64,000 nt of DNA. It comes from Methylibium sp035476815 (GTDB taxonomy: Bacteria; Pseudomonadota; Gammaproteobacteria; Burkholderiales; Burkholderiaceae_C). Position 1 is the first letter of the stretch, and every line of letters begins with the position of its first letter. The notes under the pieces are model-generated. The model saw only the letters and a list, made by a program, of their open reading frames with translations. It did no database searches and had not been told where the DNA came from. The DNA is taken from contig DATILD010000042.1 in the NCBI GenBank assembly GCA_035476815.1, forward strand, positions 124,001-188,000, written 5' to 3'. This document shows, one piece after another, positions 1-7,888 of the stretch. A program made the translations under genes and the position numbers.

Positions 1-981
1 CGCGCCGGGGATCGCGGCGCCGGCGTCGAGCAGCGCCACCAGCGGCGCGCTCAGGCGCTCGCGGTGCGAGCGGTGCTCGAAGGCCAGCGCGCGCGCCGCC
101 TCGTGCGCCATGATGTCCTGCTGCAGCGGCACCAGCCGCGCGAACGAGGGTGGCAGCGCGGCGTCGGCGCAGCGCGCTAGTGGGGCCAACCGGCGCTTCG
201 CCTCGTCCCACGCACGCACGACGCTGGGTTCGGCCTGGTCCCATTCGGGCGGCTGCGCGAAGCCGATGCGCGGCGCGTCGATCGGTTCGTCGCGCGGCAG
301 CAGGCGCTCGTCGCCGGTCAGCACCGCGCCGAGCAGCGCCGCGCCGCGCACGCTGCGCGCGAAGCCGCCGACCACGTCGAGCGTCTCGCTGACGCTCTTG
401 ACGCCGGCGCGCGGCACCCGGCCGACGCTCGGCTTGTAGCCGACGATGCCGCAGCAGGCGGCGGGCCGGATGATCGATCCCGCCGTCTGCGTGCCGAGCG
501 CCAGCATCAGCATGCCGTCGGCCACCGCCGCGGCCGAGCCGCTCGACGAGCCGCCGGGCGTGTGCGTCAGGCGCAGCGGGTTGCGCGTCGGGCCGGCCGT
601 CATGTTGGCGAGTTCGGTCGTGACCGTCTTGCCGACCAGCACCGCGCCGGCCGCACGGCACAGCGCCACCGCCGCGGCATCGGCCGCCGGGCGGTGGCCG
701 GCATAGATCGGCGTGCCGCAGGCGGTCGGGAAGTCGGCGGTGTCGAAGATGTCCTTGGCGCCGAAGGGCAGGCCGTGCAGCGGGCCGCGGCACGCCCCGG
801 CGTCGAGCGCGCGGGCCTGCGCGAGCGCCGCGTCGGCATCGAGCGCGGTGAAGGCGTGCACGTCCGCCTCGCGTTCGGCGATGCGTTCGAGGCAGGCGCG
901 CGTCAGCGCCTCGGCCGTCAGCTCGCGGCGCGCGAGGCGCCGCGCGGCCTCCCAGGCGTCGAGCGCATGCAGCGGGCTCAC
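1..981 (-). CDS. Amidase signature family protein (C-terminus cut off by window edge)
   Basis: Hydrolyses or transfers an amide group; the substrate cannot be told. 327 residues are visible in one open frame that runs off the left edge. The amidase triad is present: Lys76 in GAKDIF, cis-Ser145 in PGGSSSGSA and nucleophile Ser169 in TAGSIIRP. The 24-residue spacing between the two serines is that of the family. The GTG start overlaps the exonuclease III stop (GTGA), so the two genes are translationally coupled. It is a different protein from GatA, encoded at 4.8-6.3 kb, and lacks GatA's MGGSNENS segment. It could be an allophanate-hydrolase-like or general amidase. The family call is firm and the substrate is open. 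Confidence 0.85.
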   Translation of the reverse strand, partial: MSPLHALDAWEAARRLARRELTAEALTRACLERIAEREADVHAFTALDADAALAQARALDAGACRGPLHGLPFGAKDIFDTADFPTACGTPIYAGHRPAADAAAVALCRAAGAVLVGKTVTTELANMTAGPTRNPLRLTHTPGGSSSGSAAAVADGMLMLALGTQTAGSIIRPAACCGIVGYKPSVGRVPRAGVKSVSETLDVVGGFARSVRGAALLGAVLTGDERLLPRDEPIDAPRIGFAQPPEWDQAEPSVVRAWDEAKRRLAPLARCADAALPPSFARLVPLQQDIMAHEAARALAFEHRSHRERLSAPLVALLDAGAAIPGA

Positions 982-1766
982 AGCGCCAGGTCGTAGTCGA
1001 CCGTCAGCGGCGCATGGTCGGAGAAGCGCTGGTCCTTGTAGACGGCCACGTCCTGCGCCTTCTTCGCCAGCTTGGGCGTCGCCAGGTGGTAGTCGATGCG
1101 CCAGCCGACGTTCTTGGCCCAGGCCTCGCCGCGGTTGCTCCACCAGGTGTAGGCCTCGCCGCCGTCCTCGGGCCGCAGCGTGCGGTGCACGTCGACCAGG
1201 CCGATGCCGTCGAGCACGCCAGACAGCCAGGCCCGCTCCTCGGGCAGGAAGCCGGAGTTCTTCTGGTTGCCCTTCCAGTTCTTCAGGTCGATCTCGCGGT
1301 GGGCGATGTTGACGTCGCCGACCAGGATGAACTCGCGCTCGCCGGCGAGCCGCTCGAGGTGCGGTCGGAACGCGGCGAGGAAACGGTACTTGGCCTCCTG
1401 GCGCTCCTCGGACGAGGAGCCGCTGGGGAAGTAGCAGCTGATCACCGACAGCTTGCGCCTGGCGTTGTCGAAGCGCGCCTCGACATAGCGGCCCTCGGCG
1501 TCGAACTCGGGCGAGCCGAAGCCGAACAGGACCTCGCTCGGCTTCTTGCGGGTGTACAGGCCCACGCCCGAATAGCCCTTCTTCTCGGCGCAATGGAAGT
1601 GGCCGGCCAGCCCGGCGACCTCTTCGAAGCGGCCCGCGAGGTCGCCCGCCTGGGCCTTGAGCTCCTGCACGCCCATACAATCCACGCCGCTTGCCGCGAC
1701 CCATTCGGCCCAGCCCTTGCTAGCGGCGGAACGGATTCCGTTCAGGTTCAGCGATACCAGACGCAC
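978..1766 (-). CDS. exoA: Exonuclease III, AP endonuclease (ExoA/XthA family)
   Basis: Class II AP endonuclease and 3'-5' exonuclease of base excision repair, 262 aa. Family residues are visible: N-terminal LVSLNLNGIRSA, Glu35 in VQELKA, GYSGVGLYTR, Asp151 and Asn153 in VGDVNIAH, WRIDYHLAT, and C-terminal Asp250-His251 in SDHAPL. I chose the GTG at 1766 because it places the family's usual N-terminus first and follows a GGGAGG ribosome site. A longer ATG-started frame exists upstream, but its extra residues overlap pyrE and match nothing. It is followed by the amidase with a 4-bp overlap and is divergent from pyrE. Confidence 0.93.
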   Translation of the reverse strand: MRLVSLNLNGIRSAASKGWAEWVAASGVDCMGVQELKAQAGDLAGRFEEVAGLAGHFHCAEKKGYSGVGLYTRKKPSEVLFGFGSPEFDAEGRYVEARFDNARRKLSVISCYFPSGSSSEERQEAKYRFLAAFRPHLERLAGEREFILVGDVNIAHREIDLKNWKGNQKNSGFLPEERAWLSGVLDGIGLVDVHRTLRPEDGGEAYTWWSNRGEAWAKNVGWRIDYHLATPKLAKKAQDVAVYKDQRFSDHAPLTVDYDLAL

Positions 1767-1782
1767 GAGGCCTCCCGCAGTG
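1767..1782. promoter_or_regulatory. 16-bp gap between divergent exoA and pyrE starts
   Basis: Only 16 bases separate the two divergent start codons, and they contain the exoA ribosome site. No promoter pair fits here, so each gene's promoter must lie inside the other's coding sequence or be shared. No clear -35/-10 pair could be picked by eye. Confidence 0.4.
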
Positions 1783-2472
1783 ATGACGAGCCCTTCCCCG
1801 ACCGAGCCGCGCGACGCGCTGGCGCAGGACTTCGTCGCCTTCGCGGTCGAGGCCGGCGTGCTGCGCTTCGGGGAGTTCAAGACCAAGGCCGGGCGGCTCT
1901 CGCCCTATTTCTTCAATGCCGGCCTGTTCGACGATGGCGCCAAGCTCGGCCGCCTCGCGGAATTCTATGCACGCCGCCTGCTCGCCGCCGGCCTGCCCTT
2001 CGACCTGCTGTTCGGCCCGGCCTACAAGGGCATCACGCTGGCCTCGGCGGTGGCCGTCGAGCTGGCGCGCCAGGGGCACAACAAGCCCTACGCCTACAAC
2101 CGCAAGGAAGCAAAAGATCACGGCGAAGGCGGCACCCTGGTCGGCGCGCCCATGGCCGGGCGCGTTGTGATCGTCGACGACGTGATCTCGGCCGGCACCT
2201 CGGTGCGCGAGTCGATCGCGATGATCACCGCCGCCGGCGCGACGCCGGTCGGCGTGGCGATCGCGCTCGACCGGCAGGAGAAGGCGGCGTCGGCCGACGG
2301 GCGTGATGCGGATCACTCGGCGGTCCAGTTCGTGCAGCGCGACCTCGGTCTGACGGTCTGCGCGATTGCGACGCTGGGAGACTTGCTGCAGTATCTGGGC
2401 GCCCACGCCGATCCCGCGCTGGCGCAGCACCTGCCGCGGGTGCAGGCCTACCGGGATCGCTACGGCGTGTGA
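1783..2472 (+). CDS. pyrE: Orotate phosphoribosyltransferase
   Basis: Transfers phosphoribose from PRPP to orotate to give OMP in pyrimidine synthesis. 229 aa, close to the usual ~215. Motifs: LRFGEFKTKAGRLSPYFFNAG, LLFGPAYKGI, YAYNRKEAKDHGEGG, and the PRPP loop VVIVDDVISAGTSVRE. The C-terminus has the usual VQAYRDRYGV ending. The ATG at 1783 is the first start consistent with the family N-terminus; a GTG lies immediately before it. The next gene starts 23 bp downstream on the same strand and may be co-transcribed. Confidence 0.96.
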   Translation: MTSPSPTEPRDALAQDFVAFAVEAGVLRFGEFKTKAGRLSPYFFNAGLFDDGAKLGRLAEFYARRLLAAGLPFDLLFGPAYKGITLASAVAVELARQGHNKPYAYNRKEAKDHGEGGTLVGAPMAGRVVIVDDVISAGTSVRESIAMITAAGATPVGVAIALDRQEKAASADGRDADHSAVQFVQRDLGLTVCAIATLGDLLQYLGAHADPALAQHLPRVQAYRDRYGV

Positions 2473-2495
2473 TGCCGCGCGGAAGGAAATCGGGG

Positions 2496-3242
2496 ATGCA
2501 GATCGGTCGTGTTCACTGCCAGATGCTCGCGCTGGCCCTCGGGGCGGCGGCGATCCCGCTCGCGGCGCAGGCGCAGCCCAAGGGGGCCGACCCGGGCGCG
2601 ATCTTCACCTGCACCAGCGCGGCCGGCCGGAGGCTCACCTCGGACCGGCCGATCTCCGAATGCCTGGACCGCGAGCAGCGCGTGCTCAACAAGGACGGTT
2701 CGCTGCGCATGATCATGCCGCCCAGCCTGACCGCCGACGAGCGCTCCGCGCTGGAGGAGACCGAGAAGCGCAAGCAGCAGGAGCGCATCGCCAAGCAGGA
2801 CGCGATCCGCCGCGACCGCAACCTGCTGGCACGCTTCCCGAACGAGGAGGTGCACGGCAAGGCGCGCGAGGCCGCGCTCGACCCGGCGCGCGGCGCGATC
2901 GCGGCGTCGGAGAAGCGCCTGGCCGAGCTCGAGAAGGAGCGCAAGCCGCTGCAATCCGAGGCCGAGTTCTACCAGGGCAAGCCGCTGCCGGCGAAGCTGA
3001 AGAACCAGGTGGACACGGTCGAGGTCAGCATCCAGGCCCAGCGCGCGACGGTGACGACGCAGCATGCCGAGGTCGCGCGCATCAACGCCAACTTCGACGC
3101 CGAGCTGCTGCGCCTGAAGAAGCTGTGGGGCGGCGCGGAGCCGGGCTCGCTCGGCCCGCTGCCGCAGGTGACGGCGGCCAAGGCGCTGGCGCCGGCCGGC
3201 AGCGCGCAGGCCGCGACGGCGGCCCCGGCGAAGAAGCCCTGA
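2496..3242 (+). CDS. DUF4124-type periplasmic protein with coiled coil
   Basis: Function unknown. The 248-aa protein opens with a signal peptide (about residues 1-26, ending AAQAQ). A DUF4124-like module follows (about 35-90) with the typical FTCT, SDRPI and C-x6-QRVLN elements. After that comes a charged helical stretch (about 85-200, rich in Glu, Lys, Arg and Gln) that should form a coiled coil, then an Ala/Pro-rich tail. The start is the ATG 9 bases after GGAAGG rather than the ATG nearer pyrE, because only this one puts the signal peptide at the N-terminus. DUF4124 proteins are common in betaproteobacterial envelopes and have no settled role. Confidence 0.75.
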   Translation: MQIGRVHCQMLALALGAAAIPLAAQAQPKGADPGAIFTCTSAAGRRLTSDRPISECLDREQRVLNKDGSLRMIMPPSLTADERSALEETEKRKQQERIAKQDAIRRDRNLLARFPNEEVHGKAREAALDPARGAIAASEKRLAELEKERKPLQSEAEFYQGKPLPAKLKNQVDTVEVSIQAQRATVTTQHAEVARINANFDAELLRLKKLWGGAEPGSLGPLPQVTAAKALAPAGSAQAATAAPAKKP

Positions 3243-3253
3243 GGCGGCTCGGC

Positions 3254-4720
3254 TCAGCCGAGCTTCTTCTTCAGGAGCTCGTTGACCTGGGTCGGGTTCG
3301 CCTTGCCCTTGCTCGCCTTCATCGCCTGGCCGACCAGCGCGTTGAAGGCCTTGTCCTTGCCGGCGCGGTATTCGTCGACCGACTTCGGATTGGCGGCCAG
3401 CACCTCGTCGAGGATGCGCTCGAGCTCGCCGGTGTCGGACAGCTGCTTCAGGCCCTTGGCGGCGATCACCGCGTCGACGTCCGCTTCACCGGCCCACAGC
3501 GCGTCGAACACCTGCCGGGCGCCGTTGTTCGAGATCGTGCCGTCGGCGATGCGCGCGATCAGCGCCGCCAGCGTGGCCGGCGCGACCGGGCTCGTCGCGA
3601 TGTCGCGGTCCTCGGCGTTGAGCCGCCGCGAGACCTCGCCCATCAGCCAGTTGGCCGCCAGCTTCGGTGCCGCGCCCGCGGCCTTCACGGCCTCGTAGCA
3701 GCGCGCGAACGCGAGGCTCTGCGTCATCATCGTCGCGTCGTAGGCGGCCAGGCCGTCCTCGCGCTCGAAGCGTGCGGCCATCACGCGCGGCAGCTCGGGC
3801 AGCTGGCCCTTCACGCGCTCGACCCAGCCCGGCTCGATGACCAGCGGCGGCAGGTCCGGGTCGGGGAAGTAGCGGTAGTCGTGCGCGTCTTCCTTGCTGC
3901 GCATCGCCCGCGTCTCGCCGCTGTCGGGGTCGAACAGCACGGTGGCCTGGTGGATCGCCAGGCCGTCCTCGAGCTGGTCGATCTGCCACTGGATCTCGAA
4001 GTCGATCGCCTGCTGCAGGAAGCGGAAGCTGTTGAGGTTCTTGATCTCGCGGCGCGTGCCGAAGGGCGCGCCGGGCCGGCGCACCGAGACGTTGGCGTCG
4101 CAGCGGAAGCTGCCCTCCTGCATGTTGCCGTCGCAGATGCCCAGCCACACGACCAGCGCGTGCAGCGCCTTCGCGTACTCGACCGCCTCCTTGCTGGAGC
4201 GCATGTCGGGCTCGGAGACGATCTCCAGCAGCGGCGTGCCGGCGCGGTTCAGGTCGATGCCGCTGCAGCCCTCGTAGGCGTCGTGCACCGACTTGCCGGC
4301 ATCCTCCTCGAGGTGCGCGCGGGTGAGTCGGACCTTGCGCGGTTCCGGCGGCCCCGAGCCCGTCGAAGGGGCGAGGAAGAACTCGACCGCGCCGCCCTGC
4401 ACCACCGGCAACTCGTACTGGCTGATCTGGTAGCCCTTGGGCAGGTCGGGGTAGAAGTAGTTCTTGCGCGCGAAGATCGACAGCAGCGCGATCTGCCCGC
4501 CGACCGCGAGGCCGAGGCGGATCGCGCGCTCGACCGCGCCGCGGTTCATCACCGGCAGCGTGCCGGGCAGCGCCAGGTCGACCGCGCAGGCCTGGGTGTT
4601 GGGCGCGGCGCCGAAGGCGGTGGAGGCGCCGGAGAAGATCTTCGACGCGGTCGACAGCTGGGTGTGGGTCTCGAGGCCGATCACGACCTCGTAACCGCGG
4701 ATCAGGGCGGGCGCGGTCAT
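3254..4720 (-). CDS. gatB: Asp/Glu-tRNA(Asn/Gln) amidotransferase subunit B
   Basis: tRNA-binding and kinase subunit of GatCAB, which amidates misacylated Glu-tRNA(Gln) or Asp-tRNA(Asn). 488 aa. Seen: YEVVIGLETHTQL near the start, YPDLPKGYQISQ, RAHLEEDAGKS, DLNRAGTPLLEIVSEPDM, RCDANVSVR, EIKNLNSFRF, and the C-terminal YqeY-like helical domain ending NELLKKKLG. The start is the ATG at 4720 after a GAGGTC site. Odd: about 11 residues (APSTGSGPPEP, 4340-4372) are inserted after VEFFL, where homologues have a short loop. It lies downstream of gatC-gatA, with a hairpin-rich 79-bp gap between gatA and gatB. Confidence 0.95.
   Translation of the reverse strand: MTAPALIRGYEVVIGLETHTQLSTASKIFSGASTAFGAAPNTQACAVDLALPGTLPVMNRGAVERAIRLGLAVGGQIALLSIFARKNYFYPDLPKGYQISQYELPVVQGGAVEFFLAPSTGSGPPEPRKVRLTRAHLEEDAGKSVHDAYEGCSGIDLNRAGTPLLEIVSEPDMRSSKEAVEYAKALHALVVWLGICDGNMQEGSFRCDANVSVRRPGAPFGTRREIKNLNSFRFLQQAIDFEIQWQIDQLEDGLAIHQATVLFDPDSGETRAMRSKEDAHDYRYFPDPDLPPLVIEPGWVERVKGQLPELPRVMAARFEREDGLAAYDATMMTQSLAFARCYEAVKAAGAAPKLAANWLMGEVSRRLNAEDRDIATSPVAPATLAALIARIADGTISNNGARQVFDALWAGEADVDAVIAAKGLKQLSDTGELERILDEVLAANPKSVDEYRAGKDKAFNALVGQAMKASKGKANPTQVNELLKKKLG
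4340..4372 (-). repeat. REP-like 33-bp in-frame insertion within gatB
   Basis: Read on the minus strand, this stretch has the core TTCGACGGGCTCGGGG flanked by GCCCC/GGGGC arms (4351-4355, 4368-4372). The core resembles the dispersed CTTCGAC-RR-GCTC repeat common in Burkholderiales genomes, and a related copy lies at the right end of the window. It adds 11 codons and keeps the frame. Confidence 0.55.
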
Positions 4721-4799
4721 GTCAGACCTCCCGCCGGGCCGTCCCAAGGGAGGTCTGTGCCCCCATGGGGGGCAGCGAACGCAGTGAGCGTGGGGGTCG
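4721..4799. repeat. Intergenic hairpin repeat between gatA and gatB
   Basis: Contains a perfect 10-bp inverted repeat (CAGACCTCCC at 4723-4732 with GGGAGGTCTG at 4748-4757), then the palindrome GCCCCCATGGGGGGC, then CGAACGCAGTGAGCG. It fills almost the entire gatA-gatB gap. This composition is typical of short intergenic repeats in this bacterial group. It may lower or buffer gatB expression, or stabilise the upstream mRNA; that is inference. Confidence 0.7.
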
Positions 4800-6302
4800 T
4801 CATGCCATCCCCTCCGGCGCACGGGTGTGGAAGTCGGTGGCCTGCTGGAAGGCATGCGCGGCGTGCAGCAGCGCGGCCTCCTGCCAGTAGTTGCCGATCA
4901 GCTGCAGCCCGACCGGCAGCCCGCCCGCGTTTTCGGAGTATGCGAAGCCGGCCGGCACGCTCATGCCGGGCAGCCCGGCCAGGCTGGCCGGCAGCGTGAA
5001 GATGTCGGCCAGGTACTCGGCCACCGGGTCGGTCTGCGAGCCGATCCGGCGCGCGACCGTCGGCGCCACCGGGCCGGCGATCAGGTCGCAGGACGCGAAG
5101 CATTGCTGGAAGTCGTCGGCGATCATGCGGCGCAGCTTCTGCGCCTGCAGGTAGTAGGCGTCGTAGTAGCCATGCGAGAGCACATAGGTGCCGATCATGA
5201 TGCGGCGCTTGACCTCGGGGCCGAAGCCCTCGCTGCGGCTCTTGCGGTACATGTCGAGCAGGTCGCCGTGCTGCGCGGCGCGGTGGCCGTAGCGCACGCC
5301 GTCGAAGCGGCTCAGGTTCGAGCTCGCCTCGGCCGGGGCGATGATGTAGTAGACCGGGATCGACAGCTCGGTGCGCGGCAGGCTCACGTCGACCAGCGTG
5401 GCGCCGAGCCGCTCGACCTCGGCCAGCGCCGCGCGCACCGCCTGGTTGACGTCGGCGGCGACCCCGGCGCCGAAGAACTCCTTCGGCAGCCCGACGCGCA
5501 GGCCCTGCAGCGGCTTGGCCGCGCTGGCGCCGGCGCGCGGCGCGCGGATCGCGGCGGCGAAGTCGGGCACCGGCTGCGGCGCGGAGGTGGCGTCGCGCTC
5601 GTCGAAGCCGCTCATCGCGCCGAGCAGCAGCGCGCAATCCTCGGCGCTGCGCGCGATCGGCCCGGCCTGGTCGAGGCTGGAGGCGAAGGCGATCATCCCG
5701 TAGCGCGAGCAGCGGCCATAGGTCGGCTTGATGCCGGTCACGCCCGACAGCGACGCCGGCTGGCGCACCGAGCCGCCGGTGTCGGTGCCGGTGGCGGCCG
5801 GCACCAGCCGCGCCGCGACGGCGGCGGCCGACCCGCCCGACGAGCCGCCGGGGATGCGCGCCCGGTCCCAGGGGTTGCGCACCGGCCGCACCGAGGAGTT
5901 CTCGTTGCTGCCGCCCATCGCGAACTCGTCGCAGTTGAGCTTGCCCAGCGTCACCGTGCCCGCGGCCTTCAGCTTCGCGACCACGGTGGCGTCGAAGGGC
6001 GAGCGGTAGCCGGCCAGGATCTGCGAGGCCGCGGTGCTCGGGAAGTCGGTGGTGACGAAGATGTCCTTGTGCGCGATCGGCACGCCGTCGAGCGGGCCCC
6101 GCGAGGCACCGGCGGCGCGGCGGGTGTCGGCCTCGCGCGCCCGGGCCAGCGCCGCGTCGGCGTCGGTGCACAGGAAGGCGCCGAGTTGTTCGTGGGCGTC
6201 AATGCGCGCAAGCAGATGCTTCGTGATCTCCTCGCTGGACAGCCGGCCCGCGGCCAGCGCGGCGGAGAGTTCGGCGACGCCGAGCGCGTGCGGCGCCGTC
6301 AT
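4800..6302 (-). CDS. gatA: Asp/Glu-tRNA(Asn/Gln) amidotransferase subunit A
   Basis: Glutaminase subunit of GatCAB: it releases ammonia from glutamine and passes it to GatB. 500 aa. The amidase triad is Lys79 (IAHKDIF), cis-Ser154 (PGGSSGGSA) and Ser178 (DTGGSVRQPA), and the GatA-specific FAMGGSNENSS is present. The ATG overlaps the gatC stop by 4 bp (ATGA), so the subunits are coupled. A loop near residues 250-265 (RAPRAGASAAK) looks somewhat longer than usual, but I see no repeat in its DNA. Confidence 0.96.
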   Translation of the reverse strand: MTAPHALGVAELSAALAAGRLSSEEITKHLLARIDAHEQLGAFLCTDADAALARAREADTRRAAGASRGPLDGVPIAHKDIFVTTDFPSTAASQILAGYRSPFDATVVAKLKAAGTVTLGKLNCDEFAMGGSNENSSVRPVRNPWDRARIPGGSSGGSAAAVAARLVPAATGTDTGGSVRQPASLSGVTGIKPTYGRCSRYGMIAFASSLDQAGPIARSAEDCALLLGAMSGFDERDATSAPQPVPDFAAAIRAPRAGASAAKPLQGLRVGLPKEFFGAGVAADVNQAVRAALAEVERLGATLVDVSLPRTELSIPVYYIIAPAEASSNLSRFDGVRYGHRAAQHGDLLDMYRKSRSEGFGPEVKRRIMIGTYVLSHGYYDAYYLQAQKLRRMIADDFQQCFASCDLIAGPVAPTVARRIGSQTDPVAEYLADIFTLPASLAGLPGMSVPAGFAYSENAGGLPVGLQLIGNYWQEAALLHAAHAFQQATDFHTRAPEGMA

Positions 6303-6598
6303 TCGATCACCCGCGGAACGAGGTAGAGCCCGCCTTCGACGGCCGGAGCACTCTGCTGGTTGGCCTCGCGGTCCACCGCCTCGGTGACCGCGTCCTCGCG
6401 CAGCCTCAGCGCCACCTCCTGCACCGCCGACAGCGGCGTGTACAGCGGCGCGACGCCGGCCGTGTCGACCGCACGCATGCGCTCGACGATGTCGAAGAAG
6501 CCGTTGAGTTGGCCGAGCATCGCGGCCTCCTCGGCGGCGCTCAGTTCGAGCCGCGCGAGCAGCGCGATGCGGCTCACGTCTTGGGGGGTCAGGGCCAT
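6299..6598 (-). CDS. gatC: Asp/Glu-tRNA(Asn/Gln) amidotransferase subunit C
   Basis: Small subunit that wraps around GatA and stabilises GatCAB. 99 aa, the usual size. It begins with MALTPQDVSRIALLARLEL, has the ILGQ-like MLGQLNGFFDIVERM helix and ends in the typical LYLVPRVIE. The start is the ATG at 6598; upstream in-frame codons run into the divergent promoter region and match nothing. First gene of gatC-gatA-gatB, divergent from mreB. Confidence 0.94.
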   Translation of the reverse strand: MALTPQDVSRIALLARLELSAAEEAAMLGQLNGFFDIVERMRAVDTAGVAPLYTPLSAVQEVALRLREDAVTEAVDREANQQSAPAVEGGLYLVPRVIE

Positions 6599-6759
6599 GG
6601 TGGTCGGAGGGCGAGGAAGGGGGCGTCGACGCTGCTTTTTGCAGCAGTTTCGCGAAGACGCTGGGTTATTATCTTTCGTTAATCCCACCCGGTCCGCATG
6701 CGTTCGTTCGCGACCGTACGGCGTCGACGCTTTCCGCTGCACCGCACCCACGTCACGAC
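6599..6759. promoter_or_regulatory. Divergent promoter region gatC / mreB
   Basis: A 161-bp gap with a local AT-rich island (about 6635-6685), which stands out in this GC-rich sequence. TATTAT at 6667-6672 is a plausible -10 for mreB, but I cannot find a convincing -35 at the right distance. A small hairpin GCTGC-TTTT-GCAGC lies at about 6631-6645. Confidence 0.45.
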
Positions 6760-7803
6760 ATGTTCGCCTCCCTGCGACGTTACTTCTCCACCGACCTCGC
6801 GATCGACCTCGGCACCGCCAACACCCTGATCTACGTCCGGGGCAAGGGCATCGTGCTGGACGAACCCTCGGTGGTCGCGATCCGCCACGAGGGCGGCCCC
6901 AACGGCAAGAAGACCATCCAGGCGGTCGGCGCCGAGGCCAAGGCCATGCTCGGCAAGGTGCCGGGCAACATCGAGGCGATCCGGCCGATGAAGGACGGCG
7001 TGATCGCCGACTTCACCGTCACCGAGCAGATGCTCAAGCAGTTCATCAAGATGGTCCATCCGCGCGGCATCCTGAAGCCCAGCCCGCGCATCATCATCTG
7101 CGTGCCCTGCGGCTCGACCCAGGTCGAGCGCCGCGCGATCCGCGAGTCGGCGCTCGGTGCCGGCGCCAGCGAGGTCTACCTGATCGAGGAGCCGATGGCG
7201 GCGGCGATCGGCGCCGGCCTGCCGGTCAGCGAGGCCAGCGGCTCGATGGTCGTCGACATCGGCGGCGGCACCACCGAGGTCGGCGTCATCAGCCTGGGCG
7301 GCATGGTCTACAAGGGCTCGATCCGCGTCGGCGGCGACAAGTTCGACGAGGCCATCATCAACTACATCCGCCGCAACTACGGCATGCTGATCGGCGAGCC
7401 GACCGCCGAGTCGATCAAGAAGACCATCGGCAGCGCCTTCCCGGGCAGCGAGGTGCGCGAGATGGAGGTCAAGGGCCGCAACCTCAGCGAGGGCGTGCCG
7501 CGCAGCTTCACGATCAGCAGCAACGAGATCCTCGAGGCCCTGACCGATCCGCTGAACCAGATGGTCAGCGCGGTCAAGAACGCGCTCGAGCAGACCCCGC
7601 CCGAACTCGGCGCCGACATCGCCGAGCGCGGCATGATGCTGACCGGCGGCGGCGCGCTGCTGCGCGACCTCGACCGCCTGCTGGCCGAGGAGACCGGCCT
7701 GCCGGTGCTGGTGGCCGAGGACCCGCTGACCTGCGTGGTGCGCGGCTGCGGCATGGCGCTGGAGCGCATGGAGCGCCTGGGCTCGATCTTCACCTCCGAG
7801 TGA
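6760..7803 (+). CDS. mreB: Rod shape-determining actin homologue MreB
   Basis: Actin-like ATPase that forms membrane-bound filaments steering lateral wall synthesis. 347 aa, the usual length. Phosphate-1 loop DLGTANTLIYV (about 16-26), connect and phosphate-2 segments VVDIGGGTTEVGVIS, and adenosine segment LTGGGALLRDLD near the C-terminus. Residues 1-9 (MFASLRRYF) form the typical amphipathic membrane-binding start. First gene of mreB-mreC-mreD-mrdA-rodA. Confidence 0.98.
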   Translation: MFASLRRYFSTDLAIDLGTANTLIYVRGKGIVLDEPSVVAIRHEGGPNGKKTIQAVGAEAKAMLGKVPGNIEAIRPMKDGVIADFTVTEQMLKQFIKMVHPRGILKPSPRIIICVPCGSTQVERRAIRESALGAGASEVYLIEEPMAAAIGAGLPVSEASGSMVVDIGGGTTEVGVISLGGMVYKGSIRVGGDKFDEAIINYIRRNYGMLIGEPTAESIKKTIGSAFPGSEVREMEVKGRNLSEGVPRSFTISSNEILEALTDPLNQMVSAVKNALEQTPPELGADIAERGMMLTGGGALLRDLDRLLAEETGLPVLVAEDPLTCVVRGCGMALERMERLGSIFTSE

Positions 7804-7826
7804 CCGCCGCGCGATGAACCCCGGAG

Positions 7827-7852
7827 GCCGGCGCGGCGTGCACGTCGCCGGC
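7827..7852 (+). terminator. Hairpin between mreB and mreC, possible attenuator
   Basis: GCCGGCG (7827-7833) pairs with CGCCGGC (7846-7852) around GTGCAC, followed by the T-rich TTCTTCGCTTCC. It could act as a leaky terminator giving more MreB than MreCD, PBP2 and RodA. There is no real U-run, so the call is tentative. Confidence 0.45.
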
Positions 7853-7888
7853 TTCTTCGCTTCCGCGCCCCGCCGCTGAGCCCCTCCG

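Noticed and set aside
1014..2306. Long plus-strand open frame opposite exoA
   Set aside because: Shadow of exoA and pyrE: a low-complexity Ala/Arg/Val translation with no family signal, overlapping a well-supported exonuclease.
4951..6302. GatA loop near residue 255 as another palindromic insertion
   Set aside because: Slightly longer than usual, but the DNA shows no inverted repeat and length varies in the family.
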